Shown: positions 17,851 through 26,768, counted from the stretch's first letter. The stretch: DNA of 64,000 nt from Variovorax davisae (GCF_030316845.1 NZ_JASZYS010000003.1:248001-312000), one strand, 5' to 3'. A program made the numbers and translations. The notes: a model not told the origin generated them from the sequence alone.

Positions 17851-18058
17851 GGCGGAACTCTCCGAACATCGCGCGCATCTGGATCTTCAAACTAACCTCT
17901 TGACGGAACAAAAAGTCACAAAGGCGCTTCAGATTTTGAACGAACTTTCCCGCGACCGAGGGCCCCTTTTATCTCCGACCTTGAGTCAAGATTTCCAACA
18001 ACCAACAGACGCCGAAGCATTGCTCCAAGCAATAAAAGACGCAAAGAAGAACAATTAG
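17851..18058 (+). pseudogene. DUF1003 membrane protein C-terminal remnant
   Basis: After the truncated IS481 the frame continues AELSEHRAHLDLQTNLLTE, QKVTKALQILNEL and a polar C-terminus ending KDAKKNN. The heptad-like HRAHLDLQ.NLL.EQ stretch is the cytoplasmic tail that follows the two membrane helices in DUF1003 proteins. The N-terminus and both helices are missing. The IS481-DUF1003 fusion most likely arose by deletion. Confidence 0.65.
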
Positions 18059-18119
18059 TGAGATTAATCCCTGCCGCCCGGGCTGACAATAAGTTGCGTG
18101 GAAGATGATTTTCCGGCGA

Positions 18120-18593
18120 TCAATAGCCAACCTTATTCATCTCCTCAATCACCTCTTGCGTCAGGTCGTTTTGAGGAGACCCATAAAGCATGTCATCCAA
18201 GACGAAATCCAGGCTTCGCCGCTCTGCGAGGTGCCGGACTGCAGTTCGCAGTGCTTGTTGAAACTTTTCGTCTTCCTCCCGGCGGCCACGCGTGTCGGCA
18301 TCCAACCACCCAGGGCGCTCGGCGGAGAACCCGATGCGCCCGGAGTGGACGTCCCGAAGAGCGCCGGCATCGCTAGCTTTGGGGTCCACGTCGCGGGTAT
18401 CCAGTGTGAGGGCTTCTTCAATTATCCGTCGCCTGCTCAAACCCCCCTCTTCGTCACGTCCTGCTGCCTTCCCGCTGGTCTCCCTCAGTATCCGGCGCAC
18501 GTCAATGTAACCTGATTGCTCTGCGGCAGCTGAGTTGCTGAGAGCAAGCAGCGCAAATAAGACCAAGGCGTAATTTAGGCGACCAGCAACCAT
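18120..18593 (-). CDS. OmpH/Skp-like periplasmic protein (copy A)
   Basis: A 157-residue protein with a signal peptide (LNYALVLFALLALSNSAAA) followed by YIDVRRILRET, a charged coiled middle (LDADTRGRREEDEKFQQAL) and the Skp-like end LDFVLDDMLYGSPQNDLTQ-EVIEEMNK. Skp/OmpH chaperones hold unfolded outer-membrane proteins; this version is short. Copy B (38786-39224) is broken, so this is the functional one. Confidence 0.7.
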   Translation of the reverse strand: MVAGRLNYALVLFALLALSNSAAAEQSGYIDVRRILRETSGKAAGRDEEGGLSRRRIIEEALTLDTRDVDPKASDAGALRDVHSGRIGFSAERPGWLDADTRGRREEDEKFQQALRTAVRHLAERRSLDFVLDDMLYGSPQNDLTQEVIEEMNKVGY

Positions 18594-18770
18594 GCTGTCA
18601 TGGTGCTTGTGGGTAGGCGGGCTCCCTGACAGAGGCAGGCTCTAGCACTTATCGGTGAAATCCTCGGCAGCACTGCGGAAAGGTGTCCCCCCCCCCGCTA
18701 CTCAAAGACACGTTACCGACCTTTAAGGGGGAGAGTAAACCTTGTCAGCGCTTTCTTAGCTTCGGTCGAC

Positions 18771-19019
18771 ATGCCGTCCCGCGCCAAAGGAGCACGTCGG
18801 GCTCAAGAGTTGCAGGATGCACCATTATCGAGTCCGGACGACCCCACCGTCATTGTCTTGAAAGAGCCTTGGCAGCTTGAGTACTGGTGTCGCAAGATGG
18901 GCGTCACGGAGACGGATCTCATGCTGGCGATTCGAGCAGTCGGAGAAAACTCGGTCGACGTTCGTCGTTACTTGGATCGCCCGCTGTCCGAGCCTCATTG
19001 GGGGGAGCGATGGGAATAA
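18771..19019 (+). CDS. DUF3606 protein (copy A)
   Basis: An 82-residue protein whose C-terminal 50 residues match DUF3606: LEYWCRKMGVTETDLMLAI, RAVGENSVDVRRYL. Family proteins are small and of unknown function. Relative to copy B an indel moves the conserved MHHYR start out of frame, so the N-terminus here comes from another frame and the true start is unclear. Its stop overlaps the next gene's ATG. Confidence 0.7.
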   Translation: MPSRAKGARRAQELQDAPLSSPDDPTVIVLKEPWQLEYWCRKMGVTETDLMLAIRAVGENSVDVRRYLDRPLSEPHWGERWE

Positions 19020-19390
19020 GAGTCAATGCCGAGGGCGAAAAACTGGGAAGCGGTCTTCTGCCCCTCACCGTCTTCTTGGTCGAAGACAACGAGAAAATCC
19101 GTGATCATCTTAAACAAAGAGCGCCGCCGACCGCGACGGTGCAGATCAAGACTGAAACGAAGCGACCTCGGCGCTATCAGGGCGGCTCCTCTCTCGGCAG
19201 AGCGGCGACAAGGGGCTGCATCCCCCCGCGCTCTATGTCAACGCTGGGAGGGCAGTCGTGGCACGGCAAAGACCTAAAGCCCCGATTGCGCGCTCAACGC
19301 TCGGTGCATGGGTTGGCGCCTGCGGCGGAGATCATCTTGTTTTCCATGCAACGAGAGAAACTAACCTGCCAGCAAAAAATAGAATCCTGA
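19010..19390 (+). pseudogene. response regulator, truncated by internal deletion (copy A)
   Basis: Starts as copy B does (GIRVNAEGEKLGSG; LPLTVFLVEDNEKIRDHL, a receiver-domain first strand with the acidic pair ED) but breaks off at about 19110. Copy B continues there with the rest of the receiver. The 10-mer AAACAAAGAG at 19112 also follows the complete copy B gene at 40081, suggesting a deletion of about 360 bases. The phospho-acceptor Asp is lost. Confidence 0.7.
19258..19345 (+). pseudogene. IS66 transposase fragment
   Basis: Codons for PIARSTLGAWVGACG match the conserved IS66 TnpC segment around 'I.RSTLA.WVG.CG'. Only about 25 codons are recognisable. It differs from the complete IS66 at 14.4 kb, so it comes from another element. 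Confidence 0.4.
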
Positions 19391-20173
19391 GAAAGCCTGT
19401 ATGGTGCACTCCGGGTGCCCTGGAATCCACATGCTTCTCTCATGAACCTTCCATTCGTCCCTCAGCGTGTAGCCAAGATTCTCGACCTCACTGATGAAGC
19501 TAGCGCGGTGGTAGACCTGCACCGGCGAGTAGCAGCCATAGCCGATGTTCTGGGCCGTGACGATGTCGCTTCCTTCATAGATCGGGAGTTTGTTTAGCAG
19601 GATGTGAGACGGTCGCGCCCCGGCGATCCCGAGCAAGCGACTTATTCGACCTCCGTCCATGTACTGAAGGGTACCCGAGGAAAGCCAGATGCTGGCGTGC
19701 CTTCCGGCCTCCTGGATATCGCCAGTGAAACGAAGCGCGGTTTCCTTCTGAGCGGCAAACTCCTTGCCGAGGGCAATCATTGCCGGCAACTCGGCTACCT
19801 CCCAGATCAGGTCCTCCGGCATTTCGATATACCGCCGATAGGCATAGTAGTGCACGCCAAAGGAGCCGCCGATGTCCAGCACCGTTCTGGAGCCATCGCT
19901 AAAAGCGTGATGAAGCCACCACATGACGGGATAGTCATAGGCAAAGACATGATGGGCGTGCTCATCGTAGCCTCGGGCCAATGCCGCGTGGTCGAATCCT
20001 TCATTGGGGGGCAGCCAAGCACGTGCGGCGTCGAAGCTCTCGAAGACGCCAAAATACTTGCAAAATCCTTCCGGCGTGAGGAACTCTTCGGCTTTCAACC
20101 GGAGCATTGCCGAGCGAAGCACCGGGACATTCGGCAGCTGCTGCAACCGTCTCGCCCAATTGAGCATTGTCAT
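19361..20173 (-). CDS. TIGR04325-family methyltransferase
   Basis: A 270-residue protein with the SAM-binding motif VLDIGGSFGVHYYAYRR (about residues 98-114), then WEVAELPAMIALGKEFA and LSSGTLQYMDGG, all typical of TIGR04325 methyltransferases. These are usually found near surface polysaccharide loci; the acceptor is unknown. GGAGG lies 6 bases before ATG. It stands alone, next to gene fragments, and appears intact. Confidence 0.85.
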   Translation of the reverse strand: MTMLNWARRLQQLPNVPVLRSAMLRLKAEEFLTPEGFCKYFGVFESFDAARAWLPPNEGFDHAALARGYDEHAHHVFAYDYPVMWWLHHAFSDGSRTVLDIGGSFGVHYYAYRRYIEMPEDLIWEVAELPAMIALGKEFAAQKETALRFTGDIQEAGRHASIWLSSGTLQYMDGGRISRLLGIAGARPSHILLNKLPIYEGSDIVTAQNIGYGCYSPVQVYHRASFISEVENLGYTLRDEWKVHERSMWIPGHPECTIQAFSGFYFLLAG

Positions 20174-20254
20174 CCTTGCCTCCTAGTCTTCAGCACCTGT
20201 ACGGCGCGGGGGATCGACACGTGCAGTGGCGGCCGCCTTGCACCTTTTCGTCGC

Positions 20255-20431
20255 TCAAGAATGTGGGATCTTGATAGGGTCCACGTTAGCTTTGGGCACC
20301 CGAACCAGTTCGGCCTGCCCCCCGGGGACTCCCCAATAGGAGCGGGAAAAGCCGAAGAGCGCCGCGCTTAGGCGGATGCCCTTCGGATTGAGAATGGTCT
20401 CCTTGCTGCTGTGATAGACGAGGGCTTTCAT
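20255..20431 (-). pseudogene. zinc alcohol dehydrogenase fragment
   Basis: A 58-codon frame. The first ten codons ([10 protein letters not shown]) are the N-terminus of zinc-dependent alcohol dehydrogenases; the last thirty ([19 protein letters not shown]) match their 'G.GGQAE.VRVP' segment, normally about 100 residues further on. The intervening catalytic region has been deleted in frame. Confidence 0.7.
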
Positions 20432-20689
20432 GAACGTGGTCCTGATCAGACGGCACCGCTGGGGGTGACGACTCAAATGCAAAGCCCAGCCCACCACATA
20501 TCGCGCGACGGATCTCGCGCGAAGATCAGCGGGTCGGCACTCTCCCTGTAGGCGAGTAAGCGATGCGCCCTGTTTTCCGGGCAATGGGAACACAAGCCGG
20601 GTTGACCACCACACTGTTTAGAGGGTGTCGCGCGACCTCAGATCGGTAGTCTGCTCCTTGGCGTCCATGGCCAAACGGAGACCTGATCA

Positions 20690-20890
20690 CGAGTCGGTCG
20701 CGGAATGGATACTGCCTCATTTGAAGGTCCCGCCCTTGCTCACTGGTCCGCGGCCCCAGCGGCGTCACGGGCGAGCTGTTTTTCCAAAAGCACGACGAGA
20801 AAATCAGCATCCCGGGCGTCAAAGAGCTTGATCCCGCCTTGTGGCCTGATCCGCGACGGGGTCGGGGTTCCGCCAACCGGACAACCGGGT
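20690..20890 (+). pseudogene. LigD polymerase-domain fragment
   Basis: Across two to three frames one can read PHLK, then the equivalents of SLVRGP and FFQKHDEKISIPGVKELDP, and LWPDPRRG. This is the start of the primase/polymerase domain of the NHEJ ligase LigD. The matching segment of a second LigD remnant is at 51.53-51.70 kb. Confidence 0.6.
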
Positions 20891-21081
20891 CAACCATCGA
20901 GCGCGTGCAGCCCGAACGGTATTCGAATCAAGAAGCCTCCCTGAAGCGACCCGGCGACCGGAGGGACACCCAAACCCGAGTGACGAACGCCCGCATGTCT
21001 TTAGACAACCTCTTTTTGCCTCCTCGTCGTGGTAGGGTTAACCCCATCCCCTAGGGCTGTGAGGGCCGCCGGGGGTTCTCG
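20891..21081. other. spacer with possible small-RNA promoter region
   Basis: No gene supported. It contains a perfect 10-base palindrome GGGTTAACCC near 21035-21044 just upstream of the strong terminator at 21082. A TAGGGT hexamer could be a -10 element, but no matching -35 is convincing. Confidence 0.35.
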
Positions 21082-21113
21082 GCCCGTGCGGCGCCGCTGC
21101 ACGGGCTCTTTTT
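21082..21113 (+). terminator. rho-independent terminator
   Basis: Perfect 8-bp stem GCCCGTGC / GCACGGGC around a 9-base loop, immediately followed by TCTTTTT. No intact plus-strand gene ends just upstream, so it may terminate a small RNA or a lost gene. Confidence 0.85.
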
Positions 21114-21212
21114 ATCTTGCGCTTGGTCAGGTTTGAGATCCGCCGCTTCACCCAGTGCTCCGCACTGACAGCGCGGTCCGGGGCGGCGACGCTCCGTGAG
21201 CGAACTCCGTTT

Positions 21213-21296
21213 TCATCGTTGACAACAACGAATACCGAAGAGACTGAACGACTCCAGGCTATGGCAGCTTTCTGGGGCAAGGCACCGATACGCTAA
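21213..21296 (+). pseudogene. integrase C-terminal tail remnant
   Basis: Codons for SSLTTTNTEETERLQAMAAF followed by WGKAPIR and TAA. This matches the integrase tail at 6280-6368 (YLNTEES.ERLKAMAAFWGK) with a short deletion. Nothing else of the integrase is present upstream. Confidence 0.75.
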
Positions 21297-21615
21297 GGCG
21301 GCGGCCCCGTCGGCTCCACGAGCGCCATGCCGTTGGAGAGGGATTCCATAGCCCAACGTAGCAAAGCCCGCGCGCGAACTCGGAAGGAATAAAGGAATCG
21401 CAGATCGTTCGAAGGGCGACGAACTGATGGAGGCGCTAGTGACGCGTACCAAGCTCGCCGCCGTCAATCTCCGATACACCCAGCAGGTCCGATCCCAAGG
21501 CGTGCCGATTGCCTGCACGACCGAGGCCATAGGTCGTCCTACAGAAAACGTGGCGAGTCTCTCATAGTGGAAGCGCTGTAGAGACGCAAGCATTCGCCGT
21601 CAAGGAGAGATCAAC
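21297..21615. other. spacer without supported gene
   Basis: No reading frame with coding character was accepted. The 3' end supplies the promoter and the AAGGAGAG ribosome site of the mini zinc-finger gene. Confidence 0.5.
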
Positions 21616-21813
21616 ATGACCAGAGACTCAATCGGCGACGCCCTCGGAAGTCAGCCTCCCATGGCACCTGGCGACGACGCGCCCGCGGGTACACCGGGGA
21701 CCGGCGAAGATGTCTGCCCTCATTGCGGGGGCAGTGGTCGCGACGATGCGGGCAAGACTTGCGTGGATTGCAATGGCACTGGAACGGTAACGGCAGGCAT
21801 CGGCGGGGGTTGA
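21616..21813 (+). CDS. mini DnaJ-type zinc-finger protein
   Basis: A 65-residue protein with CPHCGGSGRDDAGKTCVDC followed by NGTG: two CxxCxGxG units forming one zinc site as in the DnaJ cysteine-rich domain. AAGGAGAG lies 8 bases before ATG. There is no J-domain. Small proteins of this kind may bind unfolded protein or nucleic acid; function unknown. Confidence 0.8.
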   Translation: MTRDSIGDALGSQPPMAPGDDAPAGTPGTGEDVCPHCGGSGRDDAGKTCVDCNGTGTVTAGIGGG

Positions 21814-21851
21814 CTGCAATCGACGGTATCTCGCACCGCAGTCGCTGACGC

Positions 21852-22688
21852 ATGGGACGGCGCCCTGCTGGGCAGCAGCCGGTGAGCATCGACCAGTTTT
21901 CCCGGGGGGTCTGGCTGCCGTTACCGCGGTTGCACACCGTCTGCGGTCACTTGATTTCCATTGTGGCGACCTTGTGCATGGGGGGTTGCGGTGCCCTCCT
22001 TCGCGATGCCTCAGTTCCGATACCCGTGCACGTTGACGCGGCCAGTTGCGCAAGGGGGACGGGCACCCTCTTGGTCATACTTCCGGGACGGGCGATGCCG
22101 GTGCGCGAACTGGAAACTCACGGATTCGTCGAGGCCGTGCGGTCCCTGCGTTTGAACGTCGACTTGGTCCGGGCAGACGCACACAGCGCCTACTACATCG
22201 ATCACACCGTTGTGGAGCGCCTGCGAACCGACGTGATCGCACCTGCGCAGGCGAAAGGCTACACATCCATTTGGCTGGCAGGCATTTCGCTCGGTGGTCT
22301 CGGGGCAGTTTTATATGCTGATGCGCATCCCGCCGATGTGGCCGGCCTCTTCTTGATTTCTCCCTATTTCGGCAACGCAGGCGCCGCCGAAGCAATCGCG
22401 CGTGGGGGCGGTCTCAAGCGTTGGCGTGCGCCCTCTGAGCCGCCGTTCGGTATGGCGCTCGAGACGCAGGCATGGCGCAGTCTGGGCGATCTTTCGCGGA
22501 GAGGACGCGCTCAATTCCCTATCTACGTGGGCTATGGACTTCAAGACTGGAACGCTCCCGTGGTGCAAGTTCTCGCAGAGGCTCTGCCAGCGAGCGATGT
22601 ATTCACCCTGACAGGCAGACATGATTGGAAGCCCTGGCTTGAATTGTGGAAGCGCATGCTTGCGGCGTCGAGTCTGCAGCGGTGTTGA
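21852..22688 (+). CDS. lipoprotein alpha/beta hydrolase
   Basis: A 278-residue protein. The hydrophobic stretch LISIVATLCMGGC places a lipobox cysteine at residue 46, so a start later than the listed ATG is possible. The alpha/beta-hydrolase core has GTGTLLVILPGRAM, nucleophile elbow GISLGGLG (Ser about 147), an Asp in YGLQDWNAP and His in LTGRHDW. Probably an esterase anchored in the envelope; substrate unknown. It follows the zinc-finger gene by 38 bases and may be co-transcribed. Confidence 0.75.
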   Translation: MGRRPAGQQPVSIDQFSRGVWLPLPRLHTVCGHLISIVATLCMGGCGALLRDASVPIPVHVDAASCARGTGTLLVILPGRAMPVRELETHGFVEAVRSLRLNVDLVRADAHSAYYIDHTVVERLRTDVIAPAQAKGYTSIWLAGISLGGLGAVLYADAHPADVAGLFLISPYFGNAGAAEAIARGGGLKRWRAPSEPPFGMALETQAWRSLGDLSRRGRAQFPIYVGYGLQDWNAPVVQVLAEALPASDVFTLTGRHDWKPWLELWKRMLAASSLQRC

Positions 22689-23069
22689 ACGTGTCCGTGC
22701 AGTTGCCGACTGCACCGATCCGTGCGATCACGGGCGAGCCAGAGCCACTGCGCATTGCCCGCGCGAGCCTGCCGCTGGAAGCCAGAGCCCTCGGAGGCGA
22801 TCAACAGAAAGCGATCAAAGGCCCTGGCCGAGCGCGAGACGATCTCACGGTCCGGATATGCAGATAAATCAGAACGCCTGTCCTCGTGATAACGATCACG
22901 ATTCGCAGCTGATTCTGCAAACGAACGTATGCGCGGTTGAATGTGAGAGCCGATACTTCCCCGATGAACAGCATGAACCCACCGGGCGGCGGACGCAAAA
23001 GCCGGATTGGCAAGAGCGCCCGGAGACTGGCTGTGGCGTGACCCGTACCCTGCGGATACCTGCTCGACC
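22689..23069. other. spacer upstream of kinase operon
   Basis: No gene supported. Should contain the promoter of the kinase/OmpA unit; no clear sigma-70 pair was identified by eye. Confidence 0.5.
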
Positions 23070-24869
23070 ATGAGCGAATCGCCGGTGCCAGTCGCGGTGA
23101 CGGAGCGCGCGCTTAGGGCGGTCGCCGGTCGGCAGCCAGCGCTGGAAGAGGCCATTTGCCCAGCCTGTGGCGCTACCAACCGGGCGGCCGCCAGATTCTG
23201 CCTCGTTTGCATCGGGCCGCTCAAGGGTACGTTAGCCGATGCGCAGCCGCTGATGCTCCCGCACGCGCCGCAATACCCGGCAACCTCTTCATTCACGCGC
23301 GTGGAATCCCCGTCGGAAAGTGCGACGTCCACGCACGGACTGCCGAACGGAACGGTCATCGAGGGTTTTAAGATCCTGCGACTCCTGGGCCAAGGCGGGT
23401 TCGGGATCGTGTACCTCACTTGGGATTCGGTGCTGGAACGTCACGTGGCGCTGAAGGAGTACATGCCTGCCACGTTGGCCGTTCGCGACAGCGGGACGCT
23501 GGCGGTTACCATGCGCTCTGAGCGCCATCGCGACACCTTCGAGGCGGGGCGCAAGAGCTTCGTCAACGAAGCTCGGCTGCTCGCGCGGTTTGATCACCCC
23601 GCGCTTCTCAAGGTATTCCGGTGCTGGGAAGCTCATGGCACGGCCTACATGGCTATGGCGTACTACGAGGGCCCGACCCTGAAGGAGGCGTTTGCGAGCG
23701 AGACCCACGCGCCATCCGAGAAGAAATTGCGAGAGTGGCTGTGTCCCTTGTTGGACGCGCTTTCGACACTCCATCAGGCCAAGTGCCTGCACCGAGACAT
23801 CTCGCCTGACAACATCCTGCTCACCAGCACCGGCCCCGTGCTGCTCGACTTTGGGGCTGCTCGTCGCGTGATCACCGACATGACACAGGGCCTCACAGCG
23901 GTGCTCAAACCGGGTTTCGCGCCCATCGAACAGTACGGCGGGGAAATGGTGCAGGGGCCCTGGACCGATCTGTACGCGCTCGCTGGGGTCATCTATCACG
24001 CAATCACAGGGCGCTTGCCACCGGCTTCCGCGGCGCGTGTGGTCCGCGATGCGTTCGAGCCGCTCTCGGCATCACATCGCGGACGCTACAGCAAAGCATT
24101 CCTGCATGCCATTGATTCAACTCTGTCCTTGCGTCCGGAATCCCGGCCGCAGGACGTGGCGCAGTTTCGGGCGCTGATTGACGACCCCGCTGCGGCGCGG
24201 CGCGCCCAATCCACCGTAACACGTGGGCAGGGGATGTCCGAAGCGCCCCCCAGCGACGGCCGGGCTGCAGGCGCACGGCGTGCCTCGCTGCGCAGGGCGT
24301 TGCTCGCGACTCACGGCTGGACCACTCTGTACATCTCTCCGGCAACGGCGGAGCCCGCGCCGGCCGAGGCACCGGGGCGCCGAGTCTGCGTCGCGCCGAC
24401 GGCGCTGCTCGCACTCGCTTTGACGATCGGCTCTGTTGCGTGGTTCGTGGCTCGGTCCGGGCAGGCCACTGACGAAGCACGTCCGACGGACATGCCGGCT
24501 CCGGCATCACCCTCTGCGGCGGCGCGGCGGACGGGAACAACTACCTCGTTAGCTGTGCCCTTACCAACTTTATCTCCGCCGCCGGCACGCGCGCCCGCCG
24601 ATACGCCTGGTCCGAGGGCCCACCGACCCATCGAACGTGCTGCCCCGGAACGCGCCGCCGTTACGGCGGCCAAGCCCGCGCCCATGCGCGCGACGCTCTC
24701 TACAGGCGCGCTAGACAGGGCCGACCCGCCTCGTGCAGCAGAAGGCAAGTCCAAGGCCGATGTGACCGACACAGGGAGACAGCATCGTTGCAGCGATCTC
24801 GTGCTCAAGTCGTCGCTGGACGGCCTAAGCGCCGACGAAATCACCTTTCAGAGGACCGAATGCAAGTGA
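23070..24869 (+). CDS. zinc-ribbon Ser/Thr protein kinase with C-terminal membrane anchor
   Basis: A 599-residue eukaryote-like kinase. An N-terminal zinc ribbon has C30, C33, C44 and C47. The kinase domain starts near residue 98: glycine loop GQGGFGIVYL, VALKEYMP (K129), NEARLLARF (E167), HRDISPDNILL (241 on), DFGAAR (D260), then APIEQYGG and TDLYALAGVIYHAITGRLP. One membrane helix lies near 442-462 (LLALALTIGSVAWFV), leaving a Pro/Ala-rich periplasmic tail. All key residues are present, so it should be active. Its 3' end overlaps the next gene by ten bases. Confidence 0.9.
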   Translation: MSESPVPVAVTERALRAVAGRQPALEEAICPACGATNRAAARFCLVCIGPLKGTLADAQPLMLPHAPQYPATSSFTRVESPSESATSTHGLPNGTVIEGFKILRLLGQGGFGIVYLTWDSVLERHVALKEYMPATLAVRDSGTLAVTMRSERHRDTFEAGRKSFVNEARLLARFDHPALLKVFRCWEAHGTAYMAMAYYEGPTLKEAFASETHAPSEKKLREWLCPLLDALSTLHQAKCLHRDISPDNILLTSTGPVLLDFGAARRVITDMTQGLTAVLKPGFAPIEQYGGEMVQGPWTDLYALAGVIYHAITGRLPPASAARVVRDAFEPLSASHRGRYSKAFLHAIDSTLSLRPESRPQDVAQFRALIDDPAAARRAQSTVTRGQGMSEAPPSDGRAAGARRASLRRALLATHGWTTLYISPATAEPAPAEAPGRRVCVAPTALLALALTIGSVAWFVARSGQATDEARPTDMPAPASPSAAARRTGTTTSLAVPLPTLSPPPARAPADTPGPRAHRPIERAAPERAAVTAAKPAPMRATLSTGALDRADPPRAAEGKSKADVTDTGRQHRCSDLVLKSSLDGLSADEITFQRTECK

Positions 24870-26047
24870 GAAGCCCATTTCTCGCCATCCCGCTGCTCTC
24901 GAGCCTGCTGCTGGGTGTCGGCGCCATGTCCACGCTGACGGGCTGCAGCACGCCGCCGGTGGCGAGCGCCCAAGCCGTGTCATTCGACCGCGCCATTCAC
25001 GCGGCCACCGATACGCTCTTCGAGCAAACGCAGACCCTCCCGATGTTCCTTGCCAAGCCAGGAAAGCAGACTGTCGTACTCGATCCCACGCTAGACGCTG
25101 ACAGCGGGCAGCAGACCGTGGCGACCCAGCGAATTGACCGCTCTCTCGGCGAGCGCGTACGGAAGGCGCCGCAGTTCGACCTCCTCCCCTTCGAGTCGGG
25201 CAGCATGGCTTCCGCCCACTATCTGCTCGTCGGCTCGATCGCACGTGCCCAGGGTGGCTACCGGCTGAACTTCGCCTTGCTGGACATCAAGACCGGCCTC
25301 GTGGTGGCCCAGGCTTCTGCCCTTGCGCGCCAAGACGGTATCGACATGAAGCCGCTGAACTACTATCGCGACAGCCCGGTGCTGACGAAGGATGACACGG
25401 TGGAGGGCTACTTGCGCACCACCAGCACGCCCACTGGCAAGGCGGGCGACGCTACGTATCTCGGACGCATTGCCGCGGGCACGGCGATCAACGAAGCGGC
25501 CACGCTGTACAACGCCGGCCGCTACGCGGACGCGCTCGCCGAGTACCGCAAGCTGCATGGCACCCCCGCCGGCAACCAGATCCGGGTCCTGAATGGCATC
25601 TATCTAAGCAGCGCAAAGCTCGGACGGGCTGCCGAGGCCGAGGAGGCCTTCGGGCGCCTGGCGGCCTACGGGCTCAAGCAGAAAAACCTGAGCGTGAAGT
25701 TCCTCTTTAACCCGGGCAGCACCGAGTTTTGGGCCGACCCGAGACTCACCAGTGCCTACAGCATGTGGCTGCGCCAGATTGCTCGGCAGGCGAGCATCTC
25801 TAAGATTTGCATGGACATCGTCGGCCACTCCAGCAAGACCGGGCCGGAGGCCGCCAATGACACCTTGTCGGCCAGGCGCGCCTCGCTCATCCGCCAGAAG
25901 CTCACTGCCGATTCGAACGACTTGGCGAGCCGGACCCGGACCGTGGGCATGGGCTCGCGGAAAAATCTGGTGGGCAGCGGTACCGACGACGTCGTCGATG
26001 CACCCGACCGCCGCGTGGACTTCACCATTGTCGATTGCCCCGCCTAG
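24860..26047 (+). CDS. FlgO-like/OmpA-domain lipoprotein
   Basis: A 395-residue lipoprotein: signal with lipobox LTGC (C29); residues about 40-190 resemble the FlgO/CsgG-like fold (AIHAATDTLFEQTQTLPMF; VATQRIDRSLGERVRKAPQ; HYLLVGSIARAQGGYRLNF); a TPR-like helical pair (AATLYNAGRYADALAEYRK); and a C-terminal OmpA peptidoglycan-binding domain (MDIVGHSSKTGPEAAND, LSARRASLIRQKL). The ATG at 24860 inside the kinase gene puts the signal peptide at the very start. Translational coupling suggests that it works with the kinase. Confidence 0.85.
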   Translation: MQVRSPFLAIPLLSSLLLGVGAMSTLTGCSTPPVASAQAVSFDRAIHAATDTLFEQTQTLPMFLAKPGKQTVVLDPTLDADSGQQTVATQRIDRSLGERVRKAPQFDLLPFESGSMASAHYLLVGSIARAQGGYRLNFALLDIKTGLVVAQASALARQDGIDMKPLNYYRDSPVLTKDDTVEGYLRTTSTPTGKAGDATYLGRIAAGTAINEAATLYNAGRYADALAEYRKLHGTPAGNQIRVLNGIYLSSAKLGRAAEAEEAFGRLAAYGLKQKNLSVKFLFNPGSTEFWADPRLTSAYSMWLRQIARQASISKICMDIVGHSSKTGPEAANDTLSARRASLIRQKLTADSNDLASRTRTVGMGSRKNLVGSGTDDVVDAPDRRVDFTIVDCPA

Positions 26048-26207
26048 CCACCGCTCGAGCAGCGAATACTCGCGGCGGCGTAGACCAGGATCCAGCGGGC
26101 CCACGCTTCGTTTTCGCGCTAGAGTAAGTGCGACCCGCATCGAGAAACGCCGACAAGGTCGCCGGACACCGTGACGGCGTGCCCTTGGACATAACTAGGA
26201 GTTCTTC

Positions 26208-26591
26208 GTGAATACCAGGAATCAGCAGGACAGCCAGGCGTCCGACCCCGAACGGGGGGCGGTCAAGCGCAATATGGAGAAGGCGACCGAGAAGGAGCCC
26301 GCCGAATTCCGCGACCAAGCCAACGAGAACAAGGTGGTCGAGATCGGCCAGGAGTTGACGCACAACCCGATCCAGGGAATCGATCCGAAAGCCGGGACCC
26401 CAGAGCCTTCAAAAGCCGGGCAACAGGCCGATGAGGCGGAAGACGAGGAACAACGCCAGACGCGCATCCGCGAAGCCGCTCATGCGGCTTGGGAACGGCG
26501 TGGTGGCCTGCCGCCAGGGAGCGAGCTCGACGACTGGCTTGACGCCGAGCGTTCACTCTTTCCACAGCCTGGAAAGGCAGGCCTTGAGTAG
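26208..26591 (+). CDS. DUF2934 protein
   Basis: A 127-residue, highly charged and probably disordered protein ending in the DUF2934 motif: RIREAAHAAWERRGGLPPG followed by LDDWLDAER. AGGAG precedes the GTG start by about 6 bases. Family function unknown; it often occurs with other general-stress genes, as here. Confidence 0.8.
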   Translation: MNTRNQQDSQASDPERGAVKRNMEKATEKEPAEFRDQANENKVVEIGQELTHNPIQGIDPKAGTPEPSKAGQQADEAEDEEQRQTRIREAAHAAWERRGGLPPGSELDDWLDAERSLFPQPGKAGLE

Positions 26592-26768
26592 CGGCTGGCC
26601 ACGGCGGCGTACTGGGAATTGGTGCGATACCTATTTGCCCCGTCTTGTGCCCGGTCGGGCTTGATCCTGTATCTATGGTCGGTGCTAGCGTAAGTGCAAT
26701 GGCTTGTGGATCGGCCTTCCCTGCGGCCGTCGGGACCGGCATCTGGCTGCAACCATGAGATCCTTGAC

